The position numbers and the translations under genes are program-made. 64,000 bases of DNA from Rhodocyclaceae bacterium (GTDB taxonomy: Bacteria; Pseudomonadota; Gammaproteobacteria; Burkholderiales; CAIKXV01): assembly GCA_020248265.1 (NCBI GenBank), contig JADCHX010000005.1, positions 1-64,000 of the forward strand, given 5' to 3'. This document shows positions 50,982 through 64,000 of the stretch, piece by piece; the stretch's first letter is position 1, and the number at the start of each line of letters is the position of its first letter. The notes beneath the pieces were generated by a model that saw only the letters and a list, made by a program, of their open reading frames with translations, did no database searches and was not told where the DNA came from.

Positions 50982-51629
50982 TCAAAGCTTTCGTATCCGT
51001 TCGGTATCGACCACGCGTCCGCCACGCAGCTGGATGATCGTGGTGAAGGGGTCGGAGGCGGTTGGCAGGTAGTACCATGACTCCTGCAGGAGGCCACGGT
51101 TGACCTCGTTGCCGCGATAGTCGGGTGGCCCGGCGCGGCCGAGCAGTTCGCCTTCGCTCATGCCACGCCGGATCAGGATAAAGGTCTCGAAAGACAGCCC
51201 GCGCGGTGCCCCCCCCGAAGGCGTGCGCTCCGCGCCCGGGGCGGCCTGCGGCGGGGGCGGCGGGGGAACCACCCGCGGCGCCGGCGCAGCAACCGGGCCA
51301 GGCACGGGCTTCACGGTGTCGATGCTGCCCGACAACGGTTTCAGCTCGACCGGCTGCGACGCACGACCGGACGGCGGGCTCTGGCTGAACGACGGCGTGC
51401 CGTTCTCATCGACCGATCGGAACACCTCGCCGCCGCTGCGGCCAGACGCCGCGGGCGGCAGCGGCTGGGCCGTGAGCGGCTGGGTGTCGCTGCCAGGTCC
51501 GGTACGCTCGGCTGCCCTCGGCTGCACCTGCTGCGCCAGCGCTCCCGACAGGCCGTGCAGGCACGCGAGCACCACCGTGCACGCGAAGACGGCCATGCGG
51601 TCTTTCCGGACGCGGCGCGCGGTGTTCAT
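50982..51629 (-). CDS. DUF4124/BamE-like exported protein
   Basis: A 215-residue protein. Signal peptide ends near ALAQ (about residue 32). A DUF4124-like piece [18 protein letters not shown] is at about 69-86, then a long Pro/Ala linker, and a C-terminal domain with [17 protein letters not shown] and SWYYLP that resembles the BamE/SmpA fold. It probably acts in the periplasm; role unknown. The ATG overlaps the ftsK stop (ATGA), and its own stop overlaps a TTG in the lolA frame, so ftsK, this gene and lolA look like one operon. Confidence 0.75.
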   Translation of the reverse strand: MNTARRVRKDRMAVFACTVVLACLHGLSGALAQQVQPRAAERTGPGSDTQPLTAQPLPPAASGRSGGEVFRSVDENGTPSFSQSPPSGRASQPVELKPLSGSIDTVKPVPGPVAAPAPRVVPPPPPPQAAPGAERTPSGGAPRGLSFETFILIRRGMSEGELLGRAGPPDYRGNEVNRGLLQESWYYLPTASDPFTTIIQLRGGRVVDTERIRKL

Positions 51630-54094
51630 CGCTCGCCGCCGGCCGGCACCAGCACCTCGCGGTTGCCGTTCGTCTGCATCGGGGACACCAGACCTGCGCG
51701 CTCCATCTGCTCGATCAACCGCGCCGACCGGTTGTAGCCGATACGCAGGTGTCGCTGTACGAGCGAGATCGACGGACGGCGCGTCTTGAGCACGATCGCG
51801 ACCGCCTCGTCGTACAGTGCATCGGTCTCGGCATCCGCCGATGCGGCTGCCCCCTCGCCCGCCGCGCCGCCGTCCTCGAGCGAATCCCCGGCCAGCACGG
51901 CGGGGTCGTACTGCGGCGCGCCGAGCTTCTTCAGGTAGTCGACGACACGGTGCACTTCATCGTCCGAGACGAACGCCCCGTGCACCCGCAGCGGATAACC
52001 AGTGCCAGGCGGCAGGTACAGCATGTCGCCCTGGCCGAGCAGCGCCTCGGCGCCCATCTGGTCGAGGATGGTGCGCGAATCGATCTTGCTCGAGACCTGG
52101 AAGGCGATTCGGGTAGGGATGTTCGCCTTGATCAGGCCGGTGATCACGTCCACCGACGGCCGCTGGGTGGCGAGGATCAGGTGGACGCCGGCGGCACGCG
52201 CCTTCTGTGCGAGGCGGGCGATCAGCTCCTCGACTTTCTTGCCGACGACCATCATCAGGTCGGCGAGTTCGTCGATCACCACCACGATCAGCGGCAGCGG
52301 CAGCAGCGGATCGGGCGGAGGGACCGTGGAGCGGATCGACTCCGGGTCCTCGCCACTGCCAAGGCGCGAGCTGATCATCGCCGCCTCGGCTTCCTTCGCG
52401 GCAGCGGCCTCGATCGGGTCGACCAGAGGCGTACCGGCCTTCTCGGCGTCGCGGATCTTCGCGTTCAGGCCGGCCACGTTACGCACGCCGAGCGCGGACA
52501 TCAGCTTGTAGCGCCGGTCCATCTCGGCAACGCACCAGTTCAGCGCCACCGCAGCCTTGGTCATGTCGGTCACCACCGGCGCCAGCAGGTGCGGGATGCC
52601 CTCGTAGATCGAAAGCTCGAGCATCTTCGGGTCGATCATGATCATGCGCACTTCATCGGCGGTCGACTTGTAGACCAGCGACAGGATCATCGCGTTGATA
52701 CCCACCGACTTGCCCGACCCCGTGGTGCCGGCCACGAGCAGGTGCGGCATCTTCGCGAGATCGGCCACCATCGGCTTGCCGCCGATGTCCTTGCCGAGCG
52801 CGACGGTGAGGGAAGATGGATTTTCGGCATACACCTGCGAGGAGAGAATCTCGGACAGGCGCACCATCTGCCGCCTGGGATTCGGTATCTCGAGTCCCAT
52901 GCAGGTCTTGCCCGGGATGGTCTCGATCACGCGGATGCTCACCACCGACAGCGCACGCGCGAGGTCGCGCATGAGGCTCACCACCTGGCTGCCCTTCACG
53001 CCGGTGGCCGGCTCGACCTCGTAGCGCGTGATCACCGGGCCGGGGTAGGCCGCGACCACCTTCACCTCGACGCCGAAGTCGGCCAGTTTCTTCTCGATCA
53101 GCCGCGAGGTGAACTCGAGCGTGTCGTTGCCGACCACCTCGACCTGGACCTGGGCCTCGTCCAGCAGCCCGAGCGGCGGCAGCGGGGAGTCGGGCAGGTC
53201 AGCGAACAGCTTGGTCTGCTTGGCCTTGATCTTCTCTTTCTCGACCCGTACCGACGGCACGATCTCGACCTTCGGGGGTTCGATGCGGACGGGCTCGTTC
53301 TGCTCGAAGCGCTTGCGCTCGACTTCGACCACCTCCTTGCGCTCGACTGCCGCCTGGGCACCGATCTTCCGGTCCTGGCGCTCGTGCCATTTCGCCAGCG
53401 CCCATTCGAACCCGCCCTCGACGACCTCGCCGGTCTTCTCGATCAGCGCCATCAGCGAGAGGTTGGTGAACAGGCTGAAGCCGACCGCCATCATCACCAG
53501 GAACATCAGGGTTGCGCCGGTAAAGCCGAGCGCCGAAGACACCGCGCCGCTGAACACCAGGCCGACCATGCCGCCGGGCGCGAGCGGCAGCGCAGCGGTG
53601 TGGCTGTACAGGCGCAGCGCCTCGAGCGAACTGCTCCCGACCAGGAGCATCAGGAATCCGGCCACCGCGACCGCGAGGTGCGCCCGCTCGAGTTTCAGCA
53701 GATCGTCCAGCCGGCGATAGACCCACCAGATCAGATACAGGCAGAACCCCAACCACCACCACGCCGACATTCCGAACAGCCAGAGGAGCAGGTCGGATAC
53801 CCAAGCGCCGACCGCGCCGCCGGCGTTGCGGATGTCGCTGACCCGGGCACTGTGCGACCATCCCGGATCGGCCCGGTCGAAGGTATAGAGCACCATCGCC
53901 AGGTAGATCACCGCCGCCACGAGGCCGAGCCACCAGGACTCGCGCAGCAGACCGGCTATGCGGCCCGGCGTCAGCGTGAGGGCGGAAGGTTCAGGGGCCT
54001 TGCGTGCGGCTTGGGACAAACGACCGGTCTCCGGAAAGCGGGCAGCCCGCGGCAACGAGTATACCGGCGCCCGGGCACCCCCCGGACCAGACAC
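51626..54094 (-). CDS. ftsK: DNA translocase FtsK
   Basis: An 822-residue hexameric DNA pump of the division septum. Four N-terminal membrane helices span about residues 48-210; a short charged linker rich in Glu and Lys (about 235-300) replaces the long Pro/Gln linker of E. coli. The motor has AGTTGSGKS at about 454-462 and [10 protein letters not shown]. The C-terminal gamma winged helix ([27 protein letters not shown]) reads KOPS sites. It should clear dimeric chromosomes through XerCD. GTG start without a strong ribosome site. Confidence 0.94.
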   Translation of the reverse strand: MSGPGGARAPVYSLPRAARFPETGRLSQAARKAPEPSALTLTPGRIAGLLRESWWLGLVAAVIYLAMVLYTFDRADPGWSHSARVSDIRNAGGAVGAWVSDLLLWLFGMSAWWWLGFCLYLIWWVYRRLDDLLKLERAHLAVAVAGFLMLLVGSSSLEALRLYSHTAALPLAPGGMVGLVFSGAVSSALGFTGATLMFLVMMAVGFSLFTNLSLMALIEKTGEVVEGGFEWALAKWHERQDRKIGAQAAVERKEVVEVERKRFEQNEPVRIEPPKVEIVPSVRVEKEKIKAKQTKLFADLPDSPLPPLGLLDEAQVQVEVVGNDTLEFTSRLIEKKLADFGVEVKVVAAYPGPVITRYEVEPATGVKGSQVVSLMRDLARALSVVSIRVIETIPGKTCMGLEIPNPRRQMVRLSEILSSQVYAENPSSLTVALGKDIGGKPMVADLAKMPHLLVAGTTGSGKSVGINAMILSLVYKSTADEVRMIMIDPKMLELSIYEGIPHLLAPVVTDMTKAAVALNWCVAEMDRRYKLMSALGVRNVAGLNAKIRDAEKAGTPLVDPIEAAAAKEAEAAMISSRLGSGEDPESIRSTVPPPDPLLPLPLIVVVIDELADLMMVVGKKVEELIARLAQKARAAGVHLILATQRPSVDVITGLIKANIPTRIAFQVSSKIDSRTILDQMGAEALLGQGDMLYLPPGTGYPLRVHGAFVSDDEVHRVVDYLKKLGAPQYDPAVLAGDSLEDGGAAGEGAAASADAETDALYDEAVAIVLKTRRPSISLVQRHLRIGYNRSARLIEQMERAGLVSPMQTNGNREVLVPAGGER

Positions 54095-54146
54095 TGCCGC
54101 CGCAGGACACTCGCGGCACGGCGTCCGGGAAATCGGGTACTGCGGA

Positions 54147-54854
54147 TCAGCGCGTGGATTCCGCCAGGTTTTCGTTCAGCACGATCACCGATCCCTGGAA
54201 GCTCACGTGGTTCATCTCGACGAGATCCTTCATCACGCGGCTCACCATCTCGCGCGAGGCGCCGATCATCCGGGCGATATCCTGCTTGGTGAGCCGGCGC
54301 TTGATCATCAGCCTGCCGTCGACGGTCTCCTCGGCCATGTCGAGCAGCACGCGCGCGACCCGGCCGTAGACATCCATCAGCGCCAGGCTCTCGATCTTCT
54401 TGTCGGCCTCGCGCAGGCGGCGCACGAGTTCCTTCATGAACGAAAGTGCCATGTCGAAGTTCTGAGACAGGAAGCGCTTGAAATCGTCCTTGTTCACGAC
54501 GACGAACTCGGATGCTTCCATCGTCTCGATGTTCGCCGAGCGCGGGTGATCGTCGACCAGCGACATCTCGCCGAAGAACTGTCCCGGCCCGAGGATCGAC
54601 AGGATGACTTCCTTGCCCTCCTCGTCGCTGATACCGACCTTGATCCGGCCCGACGCGATGATGTAGAGCGAAAGCGAATCGGTGTCGTCACCCTGCGACA
54701 TGATCACCGTATTCTTCGGGCACTTCCTCTGACGCGCGGTCGACGCAAGCCTTTGCAGGTCGGATTCGGGAAGGGCCGCGAAGAACGGCACCAGACGCAG
54801 CGTGGCAATGACGGTGGGGGAAGCGGGCACGGAGAACCTCGGTCGCGGGAGCAT
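54147..54854 (-). CDS. Crp/Fnr family transcriptional regulator
   Basis: A 235-residue cyclic-nucleotide-binding-type regulator. The N-terminal beta-roll has [19 protein letters not shown] and [22 protein letters not shown] (phosphate-binding-cassette-like but without confirmed cAMP residues), then a long dimer helix with [15 protein letters not shown], and a C-terminal helix-turn-helix [24 protein letters not shown]. No Fe-S cysteines, so it is Crp- rather than Fnr-like. I prefer the ATG at 54854; a GTG at 54887 is possible. A candidate TTGACA -35 lies at 55003-54998 on its strand. Confidence 0.85.
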   Translation of the reverse strand: MLPRPRFSVPASPTVIATLRLVPFFAALPESDLQRLASTARQRKCPKNTVIMSQGDDTDSLSLYIIASGRIKVGISDEEGKEVILSILGPGQFFGEMSLVDDHPRSANIETMEASEFVVVNKDDFKRFLSQNFDMALSFMKELVRRLREADKKIESLALMDVYGRVARVLLDMAEETVDGRLMIKRRLTKQDIARMIGASREMVSRVMKDLVEMNHVSFQGSVIVLNENLAESTR

Positions 54855-56223
<1,369 letters not shown>

Positions 56224-56251
56224 GCGCAGCGGCCGGCAGTTCGAGTGTCCG

Positions 56252-56905
56252 ATGGAAGACCGTTTCAGGCGGTTACGCGCGGTCACCATCGGCACGCGCG
56301 CCGGGCAGGGGCGCGGCGGCCGCGCTGCCGGACGCCCGCCACCGCTGGTGCCGGTGATCCAGCCGGCGGTCGACCTGTCCGATACGGGCCTGTTCCGAGC
56401 CGCGGTGTCCGATGCAAGCCCGCTGCCGGATACGGGACGCGTGCTACCGTCCCCGCCGCGGGTGCGCCCGCTGCCCCTGCAGCGCTGGGCAGACGACCGC
56501 GCGGCGCTGGCCGACAGCCTGAGCGACACGGTCGCCTGGGAATTCGACAACCAGACCGGCGAACAGCTGGCGTTCAAGCGCGACGGCGTGTCGCCCCTGG
56601 TGTTCCGGAAGCTGCGCCGCGGGCACTGGATCCTGCAGGGCGAGATCGACCTGCACGGAATGACCCGCGAGGAAGCGCGGGTGCACCTCGCCGCCTTCCT
56701 GTCGGAATGCACGCGCCGGGGTGCGCGCTGCATCCGGGTGATCCACGGCAAGGGACTGCGCTCGCGCAACCGGGAGCCGGTACTGAAGTCGAGGGTTGCG
56801 CACTGGCTGGCGCAGCGCGACGAGGTGCTGGCCTTCTGCGAGGCCACGCCGCGCGACGGCGGCGGTGGCGCGTTGTTCGTGCTGTTGAAGGCGCGCGAGC
56901 GATAG
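56252..56905 (+). CDS. Smr-domain protein
   Basis: A 217-residue protein with a disordered Arg/Pro-rich first half and a C-terminal Smr domain: DLHGMTREEARVHLAAFL at about 133-150 and IRVIHGKGLRS near 163-173. Smr domains are nicking nucleases or RNA endonucleases; stand-alone proteobacterial members (YdaL/SmrB type) act on DNA structures or stalled ribosomes. In this lineage it often lies next to trxB. It ends four bases before the convergent glnB gene. Confidence 0.87.
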   Translation: MEDRFRRLRAVTIGTRAGQGRGGRAAGRPPPLVPVIQPAVDLSDTGLFRAAVSDASPLPDTGRVLPSPPRVRPLPLQRWADDRAALADSLSDTVAWEFDNQTGEQLAFKRDGVSPLVFRKLRRGHWILQGEIDLHGMTREEARVHLAAFLSECTRRGARCIRVIHGKGLRSRNREPVLKSRVAHWLAQRDEVLAFCEATPRDGGGGALFVLLKARER

Positions 56906-56909
56906 CCGG

Positions 56910-58957
<2,048 letters not shown>

Positions 58958-58963
58958 GAAAGG

Positions 58964-58970
58964 AACTATA
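58964..58970 (-). promoter_or_regulatory. Possible -10 box for leaderless nadE mRNA
   Basis: On the minus strand a TATAGT lies seven bases before the nadE GTG, which places the expected transcription start at or next to the start codon. No strong -35 is visible. Confidence 0.4.
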
Positions 58971-59023
58971 TCATCCAGCCAACGCCTGAAAGACCCCGGT
59001 CGACGCTGCCGCAGGCAGTCGAG

Positions 59024-60235
59024 GTGCACGATTCGATCGCGGGTATCGATGCAGGCGCCTGGAACCGCCTCTCCGGCGAACAGTTGTTCCTGCGCCACGA
59101 GTTCCTGCATGCGCTCGAAGCAACCGGCTGCGCGGCGCCGGCCGCCGGCTGGACACCTCGCTTCCTCACAGTGCACAGGGATGGGGCGCTCACCGGCGCG
59201 ATGCCGCTTTACCTGAAAGACCATTCCTACGGCGAGTATGTCTTCGACTGGGCCTGGGCCGATGCCTATGGACGCGCCGGCATGCGCTACTTCCCGAAGC
59301 TGCTGTGCGCAGTCCCGTTCACGCCGGTGGGCGGACCGCGTCTGCTGGCCGCAACCGACGCTGACCGTGCCGCGCTGGTCGCCGGTGCGCTGGCGCTCGC
59401 GGACCGGCTCGAGGTGTCGTCGCTGCACCTGCTCTATCCCGGCCCGGCCGACCGCACCGCCCTGTCGGCCGCCGGCCTGATGGCGCGCCAGGGCGTGCAG
59501 TTCCACTGGCACAACCGGGGCTGCGCACCGGCCGGGCAGCCGACACCGGACACGGCGATGGACGAAGCCGCAGCCGGCGACGGCAGCCACTACCCCGACT
59601 TCGATGCCTTCCTCGCGACAATGAACCACGACAAGCGCAAGAAGGTGAAGCAGGAGCGACGCAAGGTGCGCGAGGCCGGAATCACCTATCGCTGGAAGCG
59701 CGGCACCGACATCACCGAAGGCGACTGGGCTTTCTTCTACCGCTGCTATGCCGACACCTACCGGCGCCATGGCCACACTCCGTACCTGTCGCCCGAGTTC
59801 TTCCTGCGCGTCGCACAGGCCCTGCCCGACCATTTCGTGCTGATCCTCGGCGAGCGCAGCGACGCCGGACGGGTGCAGCCGGTCGCCTGCGCGCTGGACG
59901 TCCATTCGGGCGACCGCGTGTACGGACGCTACTGGGGCGGCACCGAATGGCATTCCGGGCTGCATTTCGAGACCTGCTACTACCAGTCGATCGAATACTG
60001 CATCGCCAACCGGGTCGCGGTGTTCGAAGGCGGCGCCCAGGGCGAACACAAGCTCGCGCGCGGCCTGACACCGGTGGTCACCCACTCTGCACACTGGCTG
60101 GCCCATCCTCAGTTCGCACGTGCGGTCGAGGACTTCCTCGCGCGCGAGGCGCGCGGCATCGCCCACTATGTCGACGAACTGAACGAGCACGCCCCGTTCC
60201 GCGCCGCCGGCGCGCCGGCGGCCTCGGGCACATGA
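59024..60235 (+). CDS. FemAB-like acyltransferase (GNAT fold, DUF482/PF04339 type)
   Basis: A 403-residue protein. After VHDSIAGIDAGAWNRL it has FLRHEFLHALE, MPLYLKDHSYGEYVFDWAWADAY, and later NHDKRKKVKQERRKV and FEGGAQGEHKLARG, markers of the peptidogalycan-biosynthesis (DUF482) family, thought to transfer amino-acyl groups. The start is uncertain: GTG 59024 fits family length; a TTG at 58937 would add 29 residues. It is divergent from nadE with a short shared control region. The Nudix gene follows 47 bases on. Confidence 0.8.
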   Translation: MHDSIAGIDAGAWNRLSGEQLFLRHEFLHALEATGCAAPAAGWTPRFLTVHRDGALTGAMPLYLKDHSYGEYVFDWAWADAYGRAGMRYFPKLLCAVPFTPVGGPRLLAATDADRAALVAGALALADRLEVSSLHLLYPGPADRTALSAAGLMARQGVQFHWHNRGCAPAGQPTPDTAMDEAAAGDGSHYPDFDAFLATMNHDKRKKVKQERRKVREAGITYRWKRGTDITEGDWAFFYRCYADTYRRHGHTPYLSPEFFLRVAQALPDHFVLILGERSDAGRVQPVACALDVHSGDRVYGRYWGGTEWHSGLHFETCYYQSIEYCIANRVAVFEGGAQGEHKLARGLTPVVTHSAHWLAHPQFARAVEDFLAREARGIAHYVDELNEHAPFRAAGAPAASGT

Positions 60236-60282
60236 GCGCGCCGGCGATGCAATAATCCGGCTCCCCGCGACAGGTCGAGACG

Positions 60283-60828
60283 ATGAACTTCTGCAGCCAC
60301 TGCGGTGCAACCGTGAGCCTGAAGGTACCGGCCGGCGATGCGCTGCCGCGCTTCGTCTGTGATGCCTGCAGCACGATCCACTACCAGAACCCGAAGATGG
60401 TGGTCGGCTGCATCCCGGAATGGGAAGACAGGATCCTGCTCTGCCGCCGGGCGATCGAGCCGCGGCGCGGCTACTGGACGGTGCCGGCCGGGTTCATGGA
60501 GAACGGCGAGACCACGATGCAGGGTGCCGCCCGCGAGACGCTCGAAGAAGCCAATGCACGGGTAGAGCTGCTGCACCTCTACGCGATGTACAACATCCCG
60601 CACATCAGCCAGGTCTACCTGCTGTTTCGCGCCCGCCTGCTCGACCTGGGTTTCGGCGCGGGCGAGGAATCGCTGGAGGTGAAGCTGTTCGCCGAGGCCG
60701 AGATCCCGTGGCAGGAGATAGCGTTCGCGACGGTACGCAACACCCTCACCCACTACTTCGAAGACCGCCGGCGCGGCAGCTACGGCATGCACATCGGCAC
60801 CATAGAGCCACCGCCACGGCCGGCCTAG
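60283..60828 (+). CDS. Nudix hydrolase with N-terminal zinc ribbon
   Basis: A 181-residue hydrolase of nucleoside-diphosphate-linked compounds. Zinc ribbon Cys4, Cys7, Cys26 and Cys29, then the Nudix box from G70 to about 92 with E76, R84-E85 and E88-E89 (GFMENGE...ARETLEEA). The layout resembles NudC-type NADH pyrophosphatases and the ADP-ribose group, but the NudC SQPWPFPxS motif is absent, so the substrate is open. A ribosome site (AGGTCGAG) precedes the ATG. It converges with the amidohydrolase gene. Confidence 0.88.
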   Translation: MNFCSHCGATVSLKVPAGDALPRFVCDACSTIHYQNPKMVVGCIPEWEDRILLCRRAIEPRRGYWTVPAGFMENGETTMQGAARETLEEANARVELLHLYAMYNIPHISQVYLLFRARLLDLGFGAGEESLEVKLFAEAEIPWQEIAFATVRNTLTHYFEDRRRGSYGMHIGTIEPPPRPA

Positions 60829-60898
60829 GCCCGCGTCCCGGACCTGCCGGACGACCGCGCGGCGGACACGGACAGCGCCCGCCGCACGGCAGCGCCGG

Positions 60899-61870
60899 CT
60901 ACATGCGCAGCAGTTTCTTCGCGTTGCCGTTCAGTATCTTGATGCGGTCTTCGGTCGACAGCGGCACGTCCTTCATCCACTCGGTACCGGGCGCGTTCTC
61001 GCAGTACGGATAGTCGATGCCGAACAGGATACGGTCGATGCCCATCTCCATCACCGTGCACAGCAGCGCGGCATGCGAGAAAGCACCGCTGGTGGTCAGC
61101 CAGAAGTTGTTGCGGAAGGTCTCGCGGAAGTACAGCGGCGTGTTGCCGGAGCGCGACATCGTCATGTCGATGCGCCAGAGCAGGAACGGCAGGCCCTCGC
61201 CGAGGTGGCCACAGATGATCTTCAGCTTCGGGTAGGTCTCGAACACCCGCGACAGGACCAGGCGCAGGCACTGGGTACCGGTCTCCACGCCGAAGCCCCA
61301 GCCCGCGTTGGTGATCGACGGGAACTCCTTCACGTAGTCCTTGTAGTAGGCCTCGATCACCGCCGGGTGCGGGCGCGACGGATGGATGTAGATCGGCACG
61401 TCGAGCTTTTCCGCGCGCTCGAAGATCGGCCAGAAGCGCTTGTCGTCGATGAACAGGCCGTTGGTCAGGCCATGCACCATCGCGCCCTTCATGCCGAGCT
61501 TCGTCACGCAGCGCTCCAGTTCGTCGGCTGCGGCCTGCGGATCGGACGCGGGCAGCGTGGCGAAGCCTGCGAAACGAGACGGGTTGCGGTCGATGATCTG
61601 CTTCAGGCGGTCGTTCACCCGCTGCGCGATCGGCACCGCAGTGGCGGCATCCAGGCGGTGCGTGCCCGGCGCGGCATGCGACAGGACCTGGATATCGACG
61701 CCGGCCTCGTCCATCAGGCGGATGCGTTCGTCGTCCATGTCGAGCAGGCGCTTGCCCATCTTCGGCTGCGCCTCGTAACCTTCGAAGAGTTTCGACAGTT
61801 CGGCATCGAAGTAATGTTCTTCAAGCGCGATGACCTGCGGGCGCTGGGTCGTAGATGCGGGTGTCGACAT
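60899..61870 (-). CDS. Amidohydrolase-family decarboxylase (gamma-resorcylate decarboxylase type)
   Basis: A 323-residue metal-dependent TIM-barrel protein. The N-terminal ALEEHY (E17-x-H19) is the metal site of the 2,6-dihydroxybenzoate/5-carboxyvanillate/ACMS decarboxylase group, with further ligands in IYIHPSR (His), ICGHLGEGLPF (His) and FGIDYPY (Asp). Most relatives remove CO2 from aromatic acids without cofactors; some hydrolyse. ATG at 61870 has GAGGAG upstream. Neighbouring MFS carrier and glutaryl-CoA dehydrogenase genes suit aromatic breakdown (inference). Confidence 0.87.
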   Translation of the reverse strand: MSTPASTTQRPQVIALEEHYFDAELSKLFEGYEAQPKMGKRLLDMDDERIRLMDEAGVDIQVLSHAAPGTHRLDAATAVPIAQRVNDRLKQIIDRNPSRFAGFATLPASDPQAAADELERCVTKLGMKGAMVHGLTNGLFIDDKRFWPIFERAEKLDVPIYIHPSRPHPAVIEAYYKDYVKEFPSITNAGWGFGVETGTQCLRLVLSRVFETYPKLKIICGHLGEGLPFLLWRIDMTMSRSGNTPLYFRETFRNNFWLTTSGAFSHAALLCTVMEMGIDRILFGIDYPYCENAPGTEWMKDVPLSTEDRIKILNGNAKKLLRM

Positions 61871-61952
61871 GGGCACGGCTCCTCGTGTGGGATTCGATGA
61901 CGGCGCGAACATTACACCGACTGCGCAATCGGTGCGCGCATGGCGGGGCCGG

Positions 61953-63152
61953 TCAGCCCGCGCGGCGCGGCGCGACCGGGGTCAGCACGATCGCCAGGAC
62001 CAGGCTGGCACCGGCCAGGGCGAGCGCAGCGCCGAAACCACCGGTCCACGCCACCATGCGCTCGGCCACCAGCGGACCGGCGACCTGCCCGAAGGCGAAC
62101 CATGTCGTCATCACCGCGAACAGCCGGGTCGCGTGCGCCGGCTCGACCAGCCGCGCGACCCGCAGCGCGGTCAGCGTGACCAGTACGAAGGTGCCGCCGA
62201 CCAGCACAGCCGACACGGCCAGCGCCAGCGGATGGGCCGACACCGCCGGGGCGGCCACGCCGATCGCCTGCGCGACCAGCGCAGCGCGCAACTGCCGGTC
62301 GTCGGGCGCACGCAGGCGCAGCGTGAGCAGCGTGGAGGTCGCGGCGGCCAGGCCGGCCAGCGGCCAGAAGGCCGCGTAGGCCCACTGCGCGGCAGCGGCA
62401 CCGGCGAGCGCCTCGCGTGCCATCAGCGGCAGGAAGGTGGCCGGCACGATATAGGCGAAGCCGGCAAGCCCGTAGGCCACGACCAGCCGGCGGGCAGCCG
62501 CCCCGAACCGTACCCTGGCGGCCCGGGCGGTCGTCGCCCCCGCGCCAGGCCTCGGACGGTAGAAGCGCCACACGAACAGCGTCGACAGCGCGGACGCGAG
62601 CCCGAGCAGCAGCCAGGTCGCGCGTGCGCTGGCACCGGCCATCACCATGCCCATGCAGGCCAGGCCAGTGGCGGCGATGCCACAGCCGATGCCGGTGAAC
62701 ACGAAGGCGCCCCAGCGCGGCTCACCTGCCTCCGCCAGGCGGTTGAACATCCAGGTCGCGGCGAAGATAAGCACCCAGGCACTGGCGACACCCGTCAGGA
62801 AGCGCAAGACGAGCCAGGGCCACAGGCCGTCGACCAGCCCCATCGCCAGCGTACCCAGCGTCACGCCCACGAGTCCGCTGCGGATCGCCCGGTGGCTGGC
62901 CGAGCCCAGCAGCACCGCGAGTACCGACCCGGCGAGGTATCCGAGATAGTTGGCCGATGCGAGCGCGGCGCCCGCAGCCAGCGACAGCCCGCTGTCGGCC
63001 TGCATCATCGGCAACAGCGGCGTGAACGCAAAGCGGCCGATGGCCATCGCGACCGCCAGCGTGAACATGCCGGCCAGCGCGAGCGCGGCCGGCCCGTGCC
63101 CGGCTGGGCGGCGGCGTACGTCGTGCTGGATGTCGAAGCCGGTGATTGCCAA
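61953..63152 (-). CDS. YbfB/YjiJ-type MFS transporter
   Basis: A 399-residue carrier with 12 hydrophobic helices. The first helix carries [19 protein letters not shown], the signature of the YbfB/YjiJ group, and a second half follows after a central loop near residue 195. Substrate unknown. The start is unclear: I use the TTG at 63152; a GTG at 63173 adds seven residues. It is divergent from gcdH and downstream in the same direction as nothing else; the decarboxylase gene lies 82 bases beyond its stop on the same strand. Confidence 0.82.
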   Translation of the reverse strand: MAITGFDIQHDVRRRPAGHGPAALALAGMFTLAVAMAIGRFAFTPLLPMMQADSGLSLAAGAALASANYLGYLAGSVLAVLLGSASHRAIRSGLVGVTLGTLAMGLVDGLWPWLVLRFLTGVASAWVLIFAATWMFNRLAEAGEPRWGAFVFTGIGCGIAATGLACMGMVMAGASARATWLLLGLASALSTLFVWRFYRPRPGAGATTARAARVRFGAAARRLVVAYGLAGFAYIVPATFLPLMAREALAGAAAAQWAYAAFWPLAGLAAATSTLLTLRLRAPDDRQLRAALVAQAIGVAAPAVSAHPLALAVSAVLVGGTFVLVTLTALRVARLVEPAHATRLFAVMTTWFAFGQVAGPLVAERMVAWTGGFGAALALAGASLVLAIVLTPVAPRRAG

Positions 63153-63187
63153 GCGCAGGATTCCGGGACGCACTCCCGGCGATTGCC

Positions 63188-63193
63188 TACAAT
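63188..63193 (+). promoter_or_regulatory. Candidate -10 box for gcdH
   Basis: TACAAT in the divergent gap between the MFS carrier and gcdH genes, 125 bases before the gcdH start. The same hexamer appears upstream of prfC and trxB. No good -35 is visible. Confidence 0.35.
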
Positions 63194-63318
63194 CGAGGGA
63201 ATCGAGGTCGAGGAGGCCGGGACCCGCGAGTGTACGAAGCTTCGCAGGCTTCCGCCCGCGTGCATGCATGCCTCCCGACCCAGCCCCGCGCAGCACTGCG
63301 CCCTCCGGAGGAAACGCG

Positions 63319-64000
63319 ATGAAACCCGAGAAGCTGTCCGCCAAAGCCGCATTCCAGTGGGACGACCCGCTGCGCTTCGACGACCTGCTGTCGGACGAGG
63401 AGCGGATGATCCGCGATTCGGCACGCGAATACTGCCAGGGCCGGCTGATGCCTCGCGTGCTGATGGCGAACCGCAACGAGACCTTCGACCGCGAAATCTT
63501 CAACGAGATGGGCGAGATGGGTTTCCTCGGCGCCACGCTGGACGGCTACGGCTGTGCCGGCGTCAACTACGTGAGCTATGGGCTCATCTCGCGCGAGGTC
63601 GAGCGCGTCGATTCCGGCTACCGGTCGGCGTTCTCCGTACAGTCGTCGCTGGCGATGTACCCGATCCACGCCTACGGCAGCGATGCGCAGAAAGAGAAGT
63701 TCCTGCCGCGCATGCAGAAGGGCGAATGGGTCGGCTGCTTCGGCCTGACCGAACCCGACCACGGTTCCGATCCGGCCGGCATGACCACCCGCGGGCGCAA
63801 GGTCGACGGTGGCTACATCCTCAACGGCGCGAAGAACTGGATCACGAATTCTCCGATCGCCGATGTGGCGGTGGTGTGGGGCAAGGACGACGCGGGGGTG
63901 ATCCGCGGCTACCTGGTCGAGAAGGGCATGAAGGGCTTCAGCGCGCCGAAGATAGAAGGCAAGTTCAGCCTTCGCGCATCGATCACCGGCATGCTGTCGT
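63319..64000 (+). CDS. gcdH: Glutaryl-CoA dehydrogenase, N-terminal part
   Basis: The first 227 residues of a gene cut by the right edge. The flavin-dependent enzyme oxidises and decarboxylates glutaryl-CoA to crotonyl-CoA, the end of lysine, tryptophan and benzoyl-CoA breakdown. [28 protein letters not shown] sequence at about 80-97, [14 protein letters not shown] near 139-152, [15 protein letters not shown] near 172-186 and [14 protein letters not shown] near 205-218 separate GcdH from other acyl-CoA dehydrogenases. GGAGGAAA seven bases upstream fixes the ATG at 63319. Confidence 0.93.
   Translation, partial: MKPEKLSAKAAFQWDDPLRFDDLLSDEERMIRDSAREYCQGRLMPRVLMANRNETFDREIFNEMGEMGFLGATLDGYGCAGVNYVSYGLISREVERVDSGYRSAFSVQSSLAMYPIHAYGSDAQKEKFLPRMQKGEWVGCFGLTEPDHGSDPAGMTTRGRKVDGGYILNGAKNWITNSPIADVAVVWGKDDAGVIRGYLVEKGMKGFSAPKIEGKFSLRASITGMLS

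Overview
The window looks like chromosomal DNA of a high-GC betaproteobacterium, most likely of the order Burkholderiales. Reasons: five periplasmic receptors of the Bug/TctC type that is hugely expanded in Bordetella-like bacteria, a DUF3567 protein (a small family I know only from this group), a nadE-glnB pair, a trxB / ftsK-lolA-rarA neighbourhood, and frequent GTG/TTG starts with stop/start overlaps. I see no tRNA, rRNA, transposase, phage gene or CRISPR array. Both ends cut genes: a secreted protein at the left and glutaryl-CoA dehydrogenase (gcdH) at the right. In all I call 57 protein genes.

Layout. 0-4.4 kb: LysR regulator with a Gly-Pro tail, dienelactone hydrolase, aminotransferase and a secreted protein on the minus strand, then an exported methyltransferase. 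4.4-7.5 kb: TAXI-type receptor, DksA-like protein, release factor 3 (prfC). 7.5-14.1 kb: catabolic block with an SDR, two cupins, a GMC oxidoreductase, two Bug receptors and an FAD monooxygenase. 14.3-18.8 kb: SYLF lipoprotein, BT1-type carrier. 16.7-24.5 kb: hyuB-hyuA hydantoinase/oxoprolinase pair, TIM-barrel isomerase, Bug receptor, a TRAP receptor without an export signal, and an SDR. 24.6-33 kb: membrane spermidine-synthase-like protein, esterase, MmgE/PrpD protein, three membrane proteins, Bug receptor. 33-36.5 kb: an S8 autotransporter protease behind a probable cyclic-di-GMP riboswitch, and an orphan conserved protein. 36.5-46.6 kb: amidase, M16 peptidase, an exonuclease fused to a GIY-YIG-like domain, DUF3567 protein, exporter, methyltransferase, enol-lactonase-like hydrolase, odd SDR. 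46.9-60.8 kb: housekeeping core (rarA, lolA, ftsK, Crp/Fnr regulator, trxB, Smr protein, glnB, nadE, FemAB-like, Nudix). 60.9-64 kb: decarboxylase-type amidohydrolase, MFS carrier, gcdH.

How the parts fit. The accessory stretches suggest scavenging and breakdown of organic acids, amides, hydantoins and aromatic compounds. There are seven solute receptors but no TRAP or tripartite membrane subunit nearby, so they must share permeases encoded elsewhere or act only as sensors. The core stretch covers chromosome segregation and replication repair (FtsK, RarA), lipoprotein sorting (LolA), redox control (TrxB) and nitrogen/NAD control (GlnB, NadE).

The most interesting non-coding signals are the riboswitch at about 35.54-35.62 kb, a REPIN-like inverted repeat at 31.95-32.04 kb that carries the stop codons of both flanking genes, a 27-base palindrome covering both possible start codons of the esterase gene, and four 13-base tandem repeats in the leader of the spermidine-synthase-like gene. 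Convergent gene pairs are repeatedly separated by perfect GC-rich stem-loops, only one of which has a T-run.
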